DNA of 64,000 nt, from assembly GCF_038051925.1 (NCBI RefSeq), contig NZ_CP150634.1, positions 4,886,864-4,950,863 of the forward strand, given 5' to 3'. Positions 52,059 through 61,263 of this stretch are shown here, in pieces; position 1 is the first letter of the stretch, and the number at the start of each line of letters is the position of its first letter. The notes under the pieces are model-generated. The model was not told the DNA's origin, made no database searches, and saw only the letters and a program-made list of their open reading frames with translations. Source of the DNA: Methylotuvimicrobium sp. KM2 (lineage in GTDB: Bacteria; Pseudomonadota; Gammaproteobacteria; Methylococcales; Methylomonadaceae). The position numbers and the translations under genes were made by a program.

Positions 52059-53396
52059 TCACAATAAAAAAACGGTCCCCAAACCCAAAAAAGCAACAAA
52101 ACCGACAACATCGGTCACGGTTGTTAGTATGACCGAACCGGATAAGGCCGGGTCGATATCGAGCTTATCCAAGACCAATGGAATTACGACGCCTGCAAAA
52201 GCTGCAATGATAATATTCACGACAATCGCGGCCGCAATCACCGAACCGATAGACAGGCTTCCGAACCAAATACCTGCAATAGCGCCGATCACTAAAGCCC
52301 ACAACAGGCCATTGAGTATGCCGACGCTGACTTCTTTAATCAAAAGCGGCTTAAAATTCCCCTTGCTGATTTGACCCAACGCGATGCCTCTGATGATCAA
52401 TGTTAAAGTCTGACTGCCGGCAATCCCGCCCATCGATGCGACAATCGGCATCAACACCGCTAATGCAACGATTTGTTGTAAAGTACCTTCAAATAAGCCA
52501 ATGAACCAAGAGGCCAGAAAAGCCGTTAACAAATTGATTCCTAACCAGGTGGCTCGGCGTTTGGAGCTACGAATCACTGGAGCGAATAAGTCTTCGTCTT
52601 CATCCATACCCGCGGTCGCCATCAATTGGCTTTCATATTCTTCGCGAGTAATTTCCAAAGCCAAGCGCAAGGTGATTCTGCCTAATAACAGTTGATCGGC
52701 ATCGATGACCGGCAATGCAGTTAGCCCCGAATGCTCCATCTTTTCCGCAGCATCGGTTAAATAACTATCCGCCGACACAGTACCAGGATCGTCAATGCAT
52801 AATTCGATCAATGGCGTAAGAGGATCCGCAGCATACAATTTATGAACAAGAACGGTGCCGACGAAAGCACCATTGCGCTGAATCAGATAAATACAATCGG
52901 TGTACTCGGGCAGGTTTTTTCGGATCAAACGCATCGCCTGTCTAACCCTTGCCGTCCTTGGCAAAATCAATAACTCATGATCGACATAGCGGCCGATTCG
53001 TTCATCGTCATATTGCGCCGACAACTGATAATGCTTTCGCTGACTGGCATCCATATTGCCAAGCGCCGTATCGATCACCGATTCCGGCAATGTTTCCGCC
53101 AGTTCGATTAAATCCTCGGCATGCAAGCCGCTCAGCAAAATCTGCAATTCCGATTCTTCGAAGCTTTCGATGATCGTCTGTCTGGGCTCGGAACGCATGG
53201 CGACCAAAACATCGACACGATCTTCGACAGGAACCTGCTGCCAACGCTCCAAACGTTGGTGCACGGGCAGGGATTCCAACAATAATGCCAATTCGGTACT
53301 TTCTAATTCTTCTATGGCTTGTTCAAAAACAGTTTTTTGATCTTCATTTTCTGCTTCGTTAAGACGCTCAACCAAATGACTGATTTCTTCATTCAT
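52059..53396 (-). CDS. mgtE: magnesium transporter MgtE
   Basis: This 445-residue Mg2+ channel has the N-terminal superhelical domain (about 1-130, with LLSGLHAEDLIELAETLPES), two CBS domains (about 140-255, including YLTDAAEKMEHSGLTALPVI) that sense Mg2+, and five C-terminal membrane helices (about 280-445, with VALAVLMPIVASMGGIAGSQ as the pore signature). It is monocistronic, with AGGGAGG upstream of the ATG. Confidence 0.95.
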   Translation of the reverse strand: MNEEISHLVERLNEAENEDQKTVFEQAIEELESTELALLLESLPVHQRLERWQQVPVEDRVDVLVAMRSEPRQTIIESFEESELQILLSGLHAEDLIELAETLPESVIDTALGNMDASQRKHYQLSAQYDDERIGRYVDHELLILPRTARVRQAMRLIRKNLPEYTDCIYLIQRNGAFVGTVLVHKLYAADPLTPLIELCIDDPGTVSADSYLTDAAEKMEHSGLTALPVIDADQLLLGRITLRLALEITREEYESQLMATAGMDEDEDLFAPVIRSSKRRATWLGINLLTAFLASWFIGLFEGTLQQIVALAVLMPIVASMGGIAGSQTLTLIIRGIALGQISKGNFKPLLIKEVSVGILNGLLWALVIGAIAGIWFGSLSIGSVIAAAIVVNIIIAAFAGVVIPLVLDKLDIDPALSGSVILTTVTDVVGFVAFLGLGTVFLL

Positions 53397-53971
53397 TGCT
53401 GCCCTCCCTAATTGGGTCCCGCAAACGGGACTGTGTAAACGTTAACCCAGCCTAAACAACTATAGTGACTATGTCCCATAGAATTAAAAATTATTATTTA
53501 TTTTTCAACATCTTATATTCATTCTCACTAAATGTTAAAGCTGGGTTAAGCCAAAAAAAAGGGCCCGTCCGGGCCCTTTTCACATTATTCTTCGGCAACC
53601 CATTTTAAGCATATTGTTGATTATTAAACATATTTAATGCCATATATTTCATAACCCTAAATCTACACTCCGAAATAACCACGCACAGCCTCAAGCGATA
53701 AACCATCCGCTCGGACGTTATTCGGTCAAAACAACCATGCATTGGAATTGAGAAAGTAAAAAAGAATCTGAGCATCGAATCAGCAATAACAGGCAATAGT
53801 CCTGTGTTAAATAAGCATTGAATTATGAAAGCCATTTACCGTGAATGCAATAAAAACCTCGCCTTCATATCATTTGAACGACTGAATTAAAAAAACCTAC
53901 TGAATTCATAAGAAATTAAGAACTTTTCATGTATTGAAAAGTCAGAACTTAAATCAATCGATCGAGAATCG
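53397..53971. other. gap with inverted repeat E and a terminator
   Basis: There is no supported gene in these 575 bases. TGTAAACGTTAACCCAGCCT (from about 53433) and AATGTTAAAGCTGGGTTAAG (53531-53550) are inverted copies of one sequence; a third copy lies near 62431. AAAAGGGCCCGTCCGGGCCC-TTTT (53557-53580) is a strong palindromic terminator. A 76-codon frame at 53605-53835 has no family features or ribosome site. Confidence 0.6.
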
Positions 53972-54886
53972 CTAATACGGCCGAGAGAGCGGACGACTTT
54001 CAATCATACGACCGATTCGATGGTAAAAGTCGTCAAGACTAGCGGTAAAAACCGACCTTTCCGGCAGTTGCTTCGACTTGAACAAATACTGTGCACCGGT
54101 ACCGCCGACCCATAACTGGATATCTTTCGGCAACGCTTCGGACAGATTATTTAAGTTTTGAATCATAGCTTGTTCAGGCGGGGTATTAGCGAAACTCATC
54201 ACGATAACAGAAGGCTTGAGCCGGTTTCCGGCGTTTAACAAGTCTTCCCATGGCAAATCGGGGCCGATGTAATAGCATTTACATCGCTGGCTAGCGGCTA
54301 ACCAGCAACTTAGCAATATTCCGAATTCGTGATGTTCTCCGGTCATGGTCGAAAACATCACACCGGGATTGGTTCCGGAAAATGGCTGTTCGTGATTCAC
54401 CATGCTTAACACAATTCGTTTAACACAGGCGGAAAATAAATGCTCTTGAGCAATTGTCAATTTACCTTCATGCCAAAGATTACCGACTTTTTCCAGCGTC
54501 GGCAAAAGAACCTCCCGGGCATAGCAGAGAGGGTCCATTGCGATCAGCGCCCTCCTAAGCAAGTCTTCGCAAACATCCATGCGAAACTGCAGCAGAGCAT
54601 CGACAATCCGCACAAAAAACAATTCCTGATTAGCATTAGGCGCATTTTGATTGGCGCTCAACAGATTCTGTAACTCATCGTTACTCAAGTCCGCGATTTT
54701 GCTAATCGTAAAACCTTGCTGAGTGGCCGCTAGCAAGAGCGTCAAGCGCTCGACATCTTGCTGGGTATAAAGACGCCGACCTTTGCTGTCCCTAACGGGA
54801 TTAACGGTTCCGTAGCGCCTTTCCCAAGCTCTAAGTGTTTCGGTGTTTATGCCTGTGAGTGAGGTCACGGTTTTTATTGTATACAT
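53972..54886 (-). CDS. MerR-family regulator with cobalamin-binding domain (CarH/LitR-like)
   Basis: This 304-residue regulator has an N-terminal MerR helix-turn-helix (YTIKTVTSLTGINTETLRAW, then ERRYG), a four-helix cap with the Wx9EH motif (W138, E148, H149 in WHEGKLTIAQEH) and a B12-binding Rossmann domain with ExHxxG (E184, H186, G189 in GEHHEFG). These are the residues that hold adenosylcobalamin in CarH/LitR photoreceptors, which repress in the dark and release DNA on light. It is divergent from a sigma-70 gene. The light or B12 response is inferred from motifs. The symbol carH or litR cannot be chosen from sequence alone. Confidence 0.88.
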   Translation of the reverse strand: MYTIKTVTSLTGINTETLRAWERRYGTVNPVRDSKGRRLYTQQDVERLTLLLAATQQGFTISKIADLSNDELQNLLSANQNAPNANQELFFVRIVDALLQFRMDVCEDLLRRALIAMDPLCYAREVLLPTLEKVGNLWHEGKLTIAQEHLFSACVKRIVLSMVNHEQPFSGTNPGVMFSTMTGEHHEFGILLSCWLAASQRCKCYYIGPDLPWEDLLNAGNRLKPSVIVMSFANTPPEQAMIQNLNNLSEALPKDIQLWVGGTGAQYLFKSKQLPERSVFTASLDDFYHRIGRMIESRPLSRPY

Positions 54887-54911
54887 TTATGCACAGGTTT
54901 TGTTTATGATT

Positions 54912-54947
54912 AATGTTTGACAAACATTGTACTCAGGAGTAATGTTT
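54912..54947 (+). promoter_or_regulatory. sigma-gene promoter with palindromic operator
   Basis: The palindrome AATGTTTGACAAACATT (54912-54928) overlaps a -35 TTGACA (54917-54922); a 17-base spacer leads to a -10-like TAATGT (54940-54945). A further AATGTTT half-site lies at 54941-54947. Placed between the MerR-type regulator and the sigma gene, it is the likely operator of that regulator. Confidence 0.6.
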
Positions 54948-55023
54948 AATCCAAGCTTTAGTTGACTCAACAAAGTATTTACTCAGGGTATATAACCAGT
55001 TACCTGGTAAGGGGCAATCCACT

Positions 55024-56469
55024 ATGACCCAAATGAACTATTCAATGCTAAACAATCAGTACCGTTCCGGCAGTTTTCGAGGCTTTTATAAGGAAGCTTC
55101 TCTTGAAACGGATTTAATGCATTCAAGGCGACCGCAAATCGACACCCTAAACAACGATTCCGATGAAATCGAATTGGAGCCTGCCGATGCCGAATTATTT
55201 GCGGAAACCGAAGCGCTGTCCTCATCGAATAATGCAATGACATTCATGCAGAATGGAGGCGACGAGTTATTGATCCATCAGCAAAATGCATCGGTTTTGA
55301 CTCCCGAGGAATTAACCTCGCTAGCTCAACAAATGGAGCAGAGCCGCTTTAAATTATCGCGTTTGATGATTTATTCGGATTCGGGACTATCGGTTATCGC
55401 CGGCGAATTTGTTAGCGCTATCGGCGATGGCATCGATTTATCCGAGCTTATCAGAAAAAACAATCTCGAACCTGTACAAAAAGACAATGCTGCACAGGAT
55501 ACCGCTAAACAGCTCTCAAGCAAGTTATTAGAGTGTTTTCAACAAGTAATCAACGCCAAAGGCAACCCGCATTCAAGCACCGTATTGACCGAATGCAGGC
55601 AATTACTGGACGATCTTCATCTTTTACCTAATTTCCTGCAACAAATCGTCAAGGTCTTAACTTGCCGGCTCAAGGATCGAGCACTCAACGCTGATGACTT
55701 GGAGTTGTTGAAATCCGCGTCGATAGAGCAACAACGAATGATTTCCGCAAGACGTGCGATGATCAGCGGCAACCTTAGGCTAGTCACGTTCATTGCGCGT
55801 CAATATCACCATTCTTCGGTGCCGTTTACCGATTTGATTCAAGACGGGACCGTGGGTTTGATCAAGGCGGTCGACCGTTACGATTGGCGGCGATCGGTGC
55901 GCTTTTCCACTTATGCGATTTATTGGATCAAGCAAAGCATCACTCGAGGCATGGTGAGACAGGAAAAAATGGTCCGCCTACCTTACAACATCGCGGCAAA
56001 AGCGGCCGCGGTGTTCGAAACGATGAACGATTATCTGGTCAAACACAACCAATGGCCCACCAATAAAACACTAGCCGAAATCTGCGCCTTGCCCGAAGAA
56101 GAAATCAAAGCCATCGTCAATAATTATCAACCGACCATTTCGCTCGATAACAATATCAATGATGATGAAGATTTACCGGCGATCGTCGATTCGATGGAGC
56201 AAAACCATTTTCCGCAACCGATCAATATATTGGCTAATTCGGCACTGAAAAACTGTTTGAGGAAGGCTATCCAAACCCTGCCCGAACGCGAAGCCGACAT
56301 CATCAATTGCCGCTTCGGACTCGACAGCGATACCGAAATGACGCTGCAAGACATTGCCGACCGGATGTCGTTAACCCGGGAAAGGGTCAGGCAAATTCAG
56401 AACAGCGCACTATTGAAATTAAAAAATAAATTCAGCAGTGATTTAGTCGATTTTCTCGAACCCGGCTAA
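55024..56469 (+). CDS. RNA polymerase sigma-70 family factor (RpoD/RpoS-like)
   Basis: This 481-residue sigma factor has an unusual N-terminal half (1-240) and standard domains after it. Region 2 (about 243-312) contains NLRLVTFIARQY, DLIQDGTVGLIKAVDRYDW and FSTYAIYWIKQSITRGM; region 3 follows (about 321-395); region 4 (about 405-470) contains LPEREADIINCRFGLDSDTE and LTRERVRQIQ. It is shorter than RpoD and its N-terminus lacks a clear region 1.1, so it is probably an alternative (group 2-like) sigma. It is divergent from the B12-type regulator and followed by a terminator, then hflK. Confidence 0.88.
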   Translation: MTQMNYSMLNNQYRSGSFRGFYKEASLETDLMHSRRPQIDTLNNDSDEIELEPADAELFAETEALSSSNNAMTFMQNGGDELLIHQQNASVLTPEELTSLAQQMEQSRFKLSRLMIYSDSGLSVIAGEFVSAIGDGIDLSELIRKNNLEPVQKDNAAQDTAKQLSSKLLECFQQVINAKGNPHSSTVLTECRQLLDDLHLLPNFLQQIVKVLTCRLKDRALNADDLELLKSASIEQQRMISARRAMISGNLRLVTFIARQYHHSSVPFTDLIQDGTVGLIKAVDRYDWRRSVRFSTYAIYWIKQSITRGMVRQEKMVRLPYNIAAKAAAVFETMNDYLVKHNQWPTNKTLAEICALPEEEIKAIVNNYQPTISLDNNINDDEDLPAIVDSMEQNHFPQPINILANSALKNCLRKAIQTLPEREADIINCRFGLDSDTEMTLQDIADRMSLTRERVRQIQNSALLKLKNKFSSDLVDFLEPG

Positions 56470-56506
56470 AACAAGCGATTAAACCGACATTCGACCGAAC
56501 AATAAA

Positions 56507-56534
56507 AAGGCCGGTTAAAAAATAAACCGGCCTT
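56507..56534 (+). terminator. terminator between the sigma gene and hflK
   Basis: AAGGCCGGTT and AACCGGCCTT form a 10-pair perfect stem with an AAAAAATA loop. It lies 38 bases after the sigma stop and 26 before hflK. There is no long T run after the stem, so read-through into hflK is possible. Confidence 0.7.
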
Positions 56535-56559
56535 AACGCACGAGTATCAGGAGTCCGCT

Positions 56560-57720
56560 ATGACTTGGAACAATAAAAATAATGGCCCGGAGGAACTAGG
56601 TGAAAATCCTAAGTCCGATTGGGAAGCTCAATTCGAAAATATATGGCGAGGCATCAATAAAAAGCCGCAAAACTTTCTTAGCCGTCATTACAAACCAATA
56701 TTCGCTTACTCAAGCGCCGCGTTTTTGATTGCCTGGTTTGCCAGCGGCGTTTATATCGTGGACCAAGGCAACCGAGGCGTAGAAACCCGCTTCGGCGCCT
56801 ATCAAGCCACCACAATGCCTGGCCCGCATTGGCATTTACCTTTCCCAATAGAAGACGTCTCTATCGTCGACGTCGAACAACAACGTTTCATTGAAATCGG
56901 TTATCAAACCGGAGGGCGTCAACTTGGAAACGGATCTGACTTACCCGAATCGCTAATGCTAACCAAAGATGAAAACATTATCAGCGTTAGGTTAGCCATT
57001 CAATATCAAATTAAAGATGCCAGGGATTATCTATTCAATGTCAAAAATGCCGAAGCCACGCTTAAGCAAGTGACCGAGAGTATCGAGCGGGGCGTTATCG
57101 GCAAAAATAATATGGACTTCATCCTAACTGAAGGCCGCAGTCAAATTGCCACAGCAATCAAGGATCAGGTACAGGAAGCGATGGACCAATATCAAACAGG
57201 TTTGCGTATCGCTAGTGTCAACCTTCAGGATGCTCAACCCCCCGAAGAAGTTCAAAATGCTTTCGAGGATGCCATTCGGGCACGAGAAGACAAACAAAGA
57301 CTGATCAATGAAGCCGAAGCTTATGCCAACGAAGTGATTCCAAAAGCTCGAGGCGCTGCGGCACGATTGATTCAGGAGGCCGAAGCATACGAGGCACAAG
57401 TGGTCGCCAGAGCAACCGGCGAGACGCAACGCTTCGATCAATTATTGGTCGAATACGAAAAAGCGCCCAAAATAACCCGCAAACGCTTGTATCTCGAAGC
57501 TAAGGAAAAACTTTACAGCAACACCAACAAAGTAATTGTAGCGGTTGAAAACGGAAATAATATGTTCTACATGCCGATCGATTCTATGCAGAAAAATGGC
57601 GAACAGAAAGCCGGTAGCCCTAACCAAAACTCTATTGCGCAAATCGAAAAGGCCGCCCAAACCGACACCCGAAAACCCATCTATGCTTCTACCATCCGTT
57701 CCAGCAGGAGCAGACTATGA
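56560..57720 (+). CDS. hflK: FtsH modulator HflK
   Basis: This 386-residue inner-membrane SPFH/prohibitin protein has an N-terminal cytoplasmic tail, one helix (PIFAYSSAAFLIAWFASGVY, about 47-66) and a large periplasmic domain (IVDQGNRGVETRFGAYQATT onward) with a coiled coil. With HflC it cages FtsH and limits its proteolysis. It overlaps hflC by 4 bases. An AGGAG site precedes the ATG. The N-terminal region lacks the long Gly-rich stretch of E. coli HflK. Confidence 0.93.
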   Translation: MTWNNKNNGPEELGENPKSDWEAQFENIWRGINKKPQNFLSRHYKPIFAYSSAAFLIAWFASGVYIVDQGNRGVETRFGAYQATTMPGPHWHLPFPIEDVSIVDVEQQRFIEIGYQTGGRQLGNGSDLPESLMLTKDENIISVRLAIQYQIKDARDYLFNVKNAEATLKQVTESIERGVIGKNNMDFILTEGRSQIATAIKDQVQEAMDQYQTGLRIASVNLQDAQPPEEVQNAFEDAIRAREDKQRLINEAEAYANEVIPKARGAAARLIQEAEAYEAQVVARATGETQRFDQLLVEYEKAPKITRKRLYLEAKEKLYSNTNKVIVAVENGNNMFYMPIDSMQKNGEQKAGSPNQNSIAQIEKAAQTDTRKPIYASTIRSSRSRL

Positions 57721-58583
57721 ACTCATTACCTAAACAGTTATTGGTTCCCACCGGTTTATCGGTGCTGATTCTTGGTTATATGTCGGTGTTTTATGTTGGT
57801 GAAAGTGAAAAAGCGATAAAATTTCGCTTGGGCGAAATCGTCGAATCCGATTATCGGCCGGGCCTTCATTTCAAAATGCCGTTAATCAATAATATCAATG
57901 CATTCGATGCCCGTATTCAAACTCTTAATGCCAAATCCGAACGTTTCCTGACTTCGGAAAAGAAAAATGTGATTGTCGATTCTTTTGCCAAATGGAAAAT
58001 CGGCGACGTTGGTCTGTTTTATACAACGGTCAGCGGCGATTCTTTTCAAGCCAACCTTCGACTCGATCAAATTATGAAAGATGCGATGCGCGGCGAATTC
58101 GGTTTAAGAACCATTAAAGAGTTGGTTTCCGAGGATAGAGGCAATTTACGCAAGGTGTTGATGGAAAAATTAAGCCCGGTCGCTGAACAATACGGCATCG
58201 AGTTGGTCGATATACGCATAAAGCGCATTGATTTGCCGGACGAAGTCAGCAGCTCTGTATTTCGTAGAATGGAAGCCGAACGCGAAAGAGTTGCCCGAGA
58301 ATTCCGCTCACAAGGCGCGGAACTTGCAGAACAAATTAGCGCGCAGGCCGATAAGGAACGCGACATTATTTTGGCCAACGCTTATCGAGAAGCCGAACAA
58401 ATACGAGGACGTGGCGATGCCAAGTCGGCCGAGATCTATGCGGTCAGCCATGGCAAAAATGAAGAGTTTTATGCATTCCACCGAAGCTTGAACGCCTATC
58501 AAAAATCGTTCGAAAATACTCAGGATACTCTGTTATTGGAACCGAAATCGGATTTCTTCAGGTATTTTTCGAAAGAAGAATGA
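57717..58583 (+). CDS. hflC: FtsH modulator HflC
   Basis: This 288-residue SPFH-domain protein has an N-terminal signal-anchor (LLVPTGLSVLILGYMSVFYV) and the band-7 domain (EKAIKFRLGEIVESDYRPGL, then HFKMPLINNINAFDARIQTL). A coiled coil follows (about 190-260, with AERERVAREFRSQGAELAEQ). It pairs with HflK. ftsH follows after 35 bases with no terminator between, so the three genes are probably one transcript. Confidence 0.94.
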   Translation: MNSLPKQLLVPTGLSVLILGYMSVFYVGESEKAIKFRLGEIVESDYRPGLHFKMPLINNINAFDARIQTLNAKSERFLTSEKKNVIVDSFAKWKIGDVGLFYTTVSGDSFQANLRLDQIMKDAMRGEFGLRTIKELVSEDRGNLRKVLMEKLSPVAEQYGIELVDIRIKRIDLPDEVSSSVFRRMEAERERVAREFRSQGAELAEQISAQADKERDIILANAYREAEQIRGRGDAKSAEIYAVSHGKNEEFYAFHRSLNAYQKSFENTQDTLLLEPKSDFFRYFSKEE

Positions 58584-58618
58584 TATCCTCATACATCTCT
58601 AAAGAGGAGAAAATTTAA

Positions 58619-60517
58619 ATGAAATCAAATGCACTTAAAATCGTCATCTGGATAGCGGTAGGGCTTACGCTATTCACGGCATTTAGCCGAATGGGTCCGC
58701 AAAACGACAGTAACTATGCCTTGTCATACTCTGACTTTATCGAAGACATACGGGCCGGAGTCGTTTCTGAAGTCACGATCAACGGCGAGGAAATCAATGG
58801 TCGCCGGCGTAACGGGGAAAGGTTTATGACCTATAACCCTAACGATGCCAAAATGATCGACGAATTGTTGGAATACGGCGTCAAAATTAAAGTAGCTTCG
58901 CCACCGAAACAATCGATGCTGATGCAGATCTTTATCTCATGGGCACCGATGTTATTGCTGATCGCAGTCTGGGTTTATTTCTTCCGAAGACAGCAAGGCG
59001 GCGGCATGGGCGGCCAGATGAATTTCGGTAAAAGCAAGGCCAAGTTGCTTGAGGAAAACCAAATTAAGGTCAAATTCACTGATGTTGCAGGCGTCGAAGA
59101 AGCCAAGGAAGACGTCGTCGAGATGGTCGATTTTCTGAGAGACCCCGCCAAATACGAATTCCTCGGCGGTCAGATACCGCGTGGCGTTTTGATGGTCGGT
59201 CCTCCGGGAACCGGTAAAACACTGCTGGCTCGGGCCATTGCAGGTGAAGCGGGTGTTCCGTTCTTCTCGATATCCGGTTCGGATTTCGTTGAAATGTTTG
59301 TCGGTGTCGGTGCCTCTCGCGTTCGCGATATGTTTGAACAAGCCAAGAAACGCGCGCCTTGCATCATCTTCATCGACGAGATCGATGCGGTTGGCCGTCA
59401 TCGCGGCAACGGCATGGGCGGCGGCAATGACGAACGCGAACAAACCTTGAACCAATTGCTTGTGGAAATGGACGGCTTCAATGGCAACGAAGGCATCATC
59501 GTTATCGCCGCGACCAACCGCGCCGATGTACTCGATAAAGCCTTGCTGAGACCGGGCCGATTCGACCGACAAGTCACGGTCGGCTTACCCGATATCAAAG
59601 GCCGCGAGCAGATTCTCGGTGTACATATCAAAAAAGTACCGCAAGCCGCAGATGTCAACATCAACGACCTGGCCCGAGGCACGCCCGGCTTTTCCGGCGC
59701 GGAACTCGCGAATCTGATCAACGAAGCGGCTTTATTCGCGGCGCGTAAAAACAAACGCGAAGTGAACATGGAGGATCTCGACAAAGCCCGCGACAAGATG
59801 CTCATGGGCGCCGAAAGAAGAAGCATGATGATGCGCGAAGAAGATAAGTTGATGACAGCCTATCATGAAGCCGGTCATGCCATCGTCGGTCGAGTCGTTC
59901 CGGAGCACGATCCGGTTTATAAAGTTAGCATTATGCCCCGTGGCGGTGCATTAGGCATCACGATGTTCCTACCGGAACGGGATTCCTATAGCGCCAGCCG
60001 GGATAAGTTGGAAAGCCAAATCGCCAGCTTATTCGGCGGTCGCGTTGCCGAAGAAATCATTTACGGCAAGAACAAAGTGACCACCGGCGCTTCGAATGAT
60101 ATCGAGCGCGCCACTCAATTGGCCCGCAACATGGTGACTAAGTGGGGTCTCTCCGATCGCCTCGGACCGATGGATTATGGCCCGGATCAGAATCAAGGCT
60201 ATTTCGGTCCGCAAAATAAAGCAATGTCGGAACAAATGGCACGCTTGATCGACGACGAAATTCGATCGCTGGTCGACAAAAACTATGAGCGTGCCAAACA
60301 GATTCTCACCGATCGCATGGACATCCTTCATAACATGGCGGATGCATTAATGCAGTGGGAAACCATCGATAAGTTTCAAATCGATGATTTAATGAACGGC
60401 AAAAAAATTGCGCCTCCGATACCGGAAGATGATGACAAGGACGAACAGCCCCCTGTTACGGTGACACCGGATACAACGGGCGGCAGCAATATCGGTCAAA
60501 GCGGCCTGGCAACCTAA
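58619..60517 (+). CDS. ftsH: ATP-dependent zinc metalloprotease FtsH
   Basis: This 632-residue inner-membrane AAA+ protease has two membrane helices (KIVIWIAVGLTLFTAF and MLLLIAVWVYFF), Walker A GPPGTGKT (194-201), Walker B IIFIDEIDA, second-region-of-homology DKALLRPGRFDRQV, and the zinc site HEAGH (416-420). It degrades misfolded membrane proteins and short-lived regulators. In E. coli it lies with rlmE; here it follows hflK-hflC. The C-terminal tail (EDDDKDEQPPVTVTPDTTGG) is short and acidic. It may be a second ftsH of the genome, which cannot be judged here. Confidence 0.96.
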   Translation: MKSNALKIVIWIAVGLTLFTAFSRMGPQNDSNYALSYSDFIEDIRAGVVSEVTINGEEINGRRRNGERFMTYNPNDAKMIDELLEYGVKIKVASPPKQSMLMQIFISWAPMLLLIAVWVYFFRRQQGGGMGGQMNFGKSKAKLLEENQIKVKFTDVAGVEEAKEDVVEMVDFLRDPAKYEFLGGQIPRGVLMVGPPGTGKTLLARAIAGEAGVPFFSISGSDFVEMFVGVGASRVRDMFEQAKKRAPCIIFIDEIDAVGRHRGNGMGGGNDEREQTLNQLLVEMDGFNGNEGIIVIAATNRADVLDKALLRPGRFDRQVTVGLPDIKGREQILGVHIKKVPQAADVNINDLARGTPGFSGAELANLINEAALFAARKNKREVNMEDLDKARDKMLMGAERRSMMMREEDKLMTAYHEAGHAIVGRVVPEHDPVYKVSIMPRGGALGITMFLPERDSYSASRDKLESQIASLFGGRVAEEIIYGKNKVTTGASNDIERATQLARNMVTKWGLSDRLGPMDYGPDQNQGYFGPQNKAMSEQMARLIDDEIRSLVDKNYERAKQILTDRMDILHNMADALMQWETIDKFQIDDLMNGKKIAPPIPEDDDKDEQPPVTVTPDTTGGSNIGQSGLAT

Positions 60518-60547
60518 ACCTAGCCGCCGAAAACGTCCTCCTCTATA

Positions 60548-60586
60548 AAGTCCTCCTGTTCGGTTCTTTCAGGAGGACTTTTTTTT
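60548..60586 (+). terminator. intrinsic terminator after ftsH
   Basis: AAGTCCTCCTG and CAGGAGGACTT form a perfect 11-pair stem with an 11-base loop, followed by a run of T. It ends the hflK-hflC-ftsH transcript. Confidence 0.92.
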
Positions 60587-60598
60587 AAGGATAATTTC

Positions 60599-61045
60599 AT
60601 GAATAGTTTTGCTACAAAAAGCTTAACCAGCTTCAAATATGCGTTGGAAGCTAATTATTATGTCTCTCTGGCTGTCAGCGTCGCGGCAGCAACCCTATCC
60701 TTTACGACTACTAACCAAGCATTTTTCGAGCTCAACAGCGACCTTTACGGCCCTTTGAGTAATAACATTAAAATCATGATGATTTATATTGTTCTAGCGG
60801 AATTATCGATGTTCGCCTATTGTTTCATGAAGCAAAGCTATAAAGAATTGACAGCCGCCGGTCTTTTTTTGATTTTGTTGAGTGGTGCTCTGGAGTTTTA
60901 TGGTCGCGTCAATCAAATTCCGATCGATCATACTTATCGCTTGTTTTTTCTCTATGCCGGGCTTTCACATATAGCTTATGGTTTATTATCATTCCTACCC
61001 GTAAAACAGGAACACGACGATCAACATGTCGAAGAATCTCGATAA
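60599..61045 (+). CDS. hypothetical four-helix inner-membrane protein
   Basis: This 148-residue protein has hydrophobic segments near residues 20-38 (YYVSLAVSVAAATLSF), 58-78 (KIMMIYIVLAELSMFAYCF), 85-100 (AAGLFLILLSGALEF) and 112-132 (YRLFFLYAGLSHIAYGLLSF), so four membrane passes. The family is not recognised. It starts just past the ftsH terminator; the T run and AAGGATAATTTC precede its ATG, so the ribosome site is AAGGA. Confidence 0.6.
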   Translation: MNSFATKSLTSFKYALEANYYVSLAVSVAAATLSFTTTNQAFFELNSDLYGPLSNNIKIMMIYIVLAELSMFAYCFMKQSYKELTAAGLFLILLSGALEFYGRVNQIPIDHTYRLFFLYAGLSHIAYGLLSFLPVKQEHDDQHVEESR

Positions 61046-61102
61046 GCAAGCCGGCTAAATTTATTATTGCCACTCTCACTACGGAGCCCGAGTCATGAAT
61101 AA

Positions 61103-61263
61103 ATACTTCGCACGGCCACATTTGCGGCTTTCTGACGCGTTCTTTTGTCCGATAGCTGCGTTGCGAAAACAGTTACATAGCTTGCTATGCGCCTGTTTTC
61201 GCGTTTTGCTACCGAACAAAATAACATTGCCATTAAAACCGCAAATATGACCATGCGAAGTAT
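61103..61263. repeat. dispersed repeat family C, copy 2
   Basis: This 161-base element has left end ATACTTCGCACGGCCACATT-TGCGG and right end complementary to ATACTTCGCATGGTCATATT-TGCGG (22 of 25 matching). The core TTGCGAAAACAGTTACATAG, CTTGCTATGCGCCTGTTTTC and following is shared with copy 1. Its right end includes the start codon of the next gene. Confidence 0.87.

Noticed and set aside
53605..53835. 76-codon minus-strand frame
   Set aside because: It lies in an AT-rich gap, has no ribosome site and no recognisable features.
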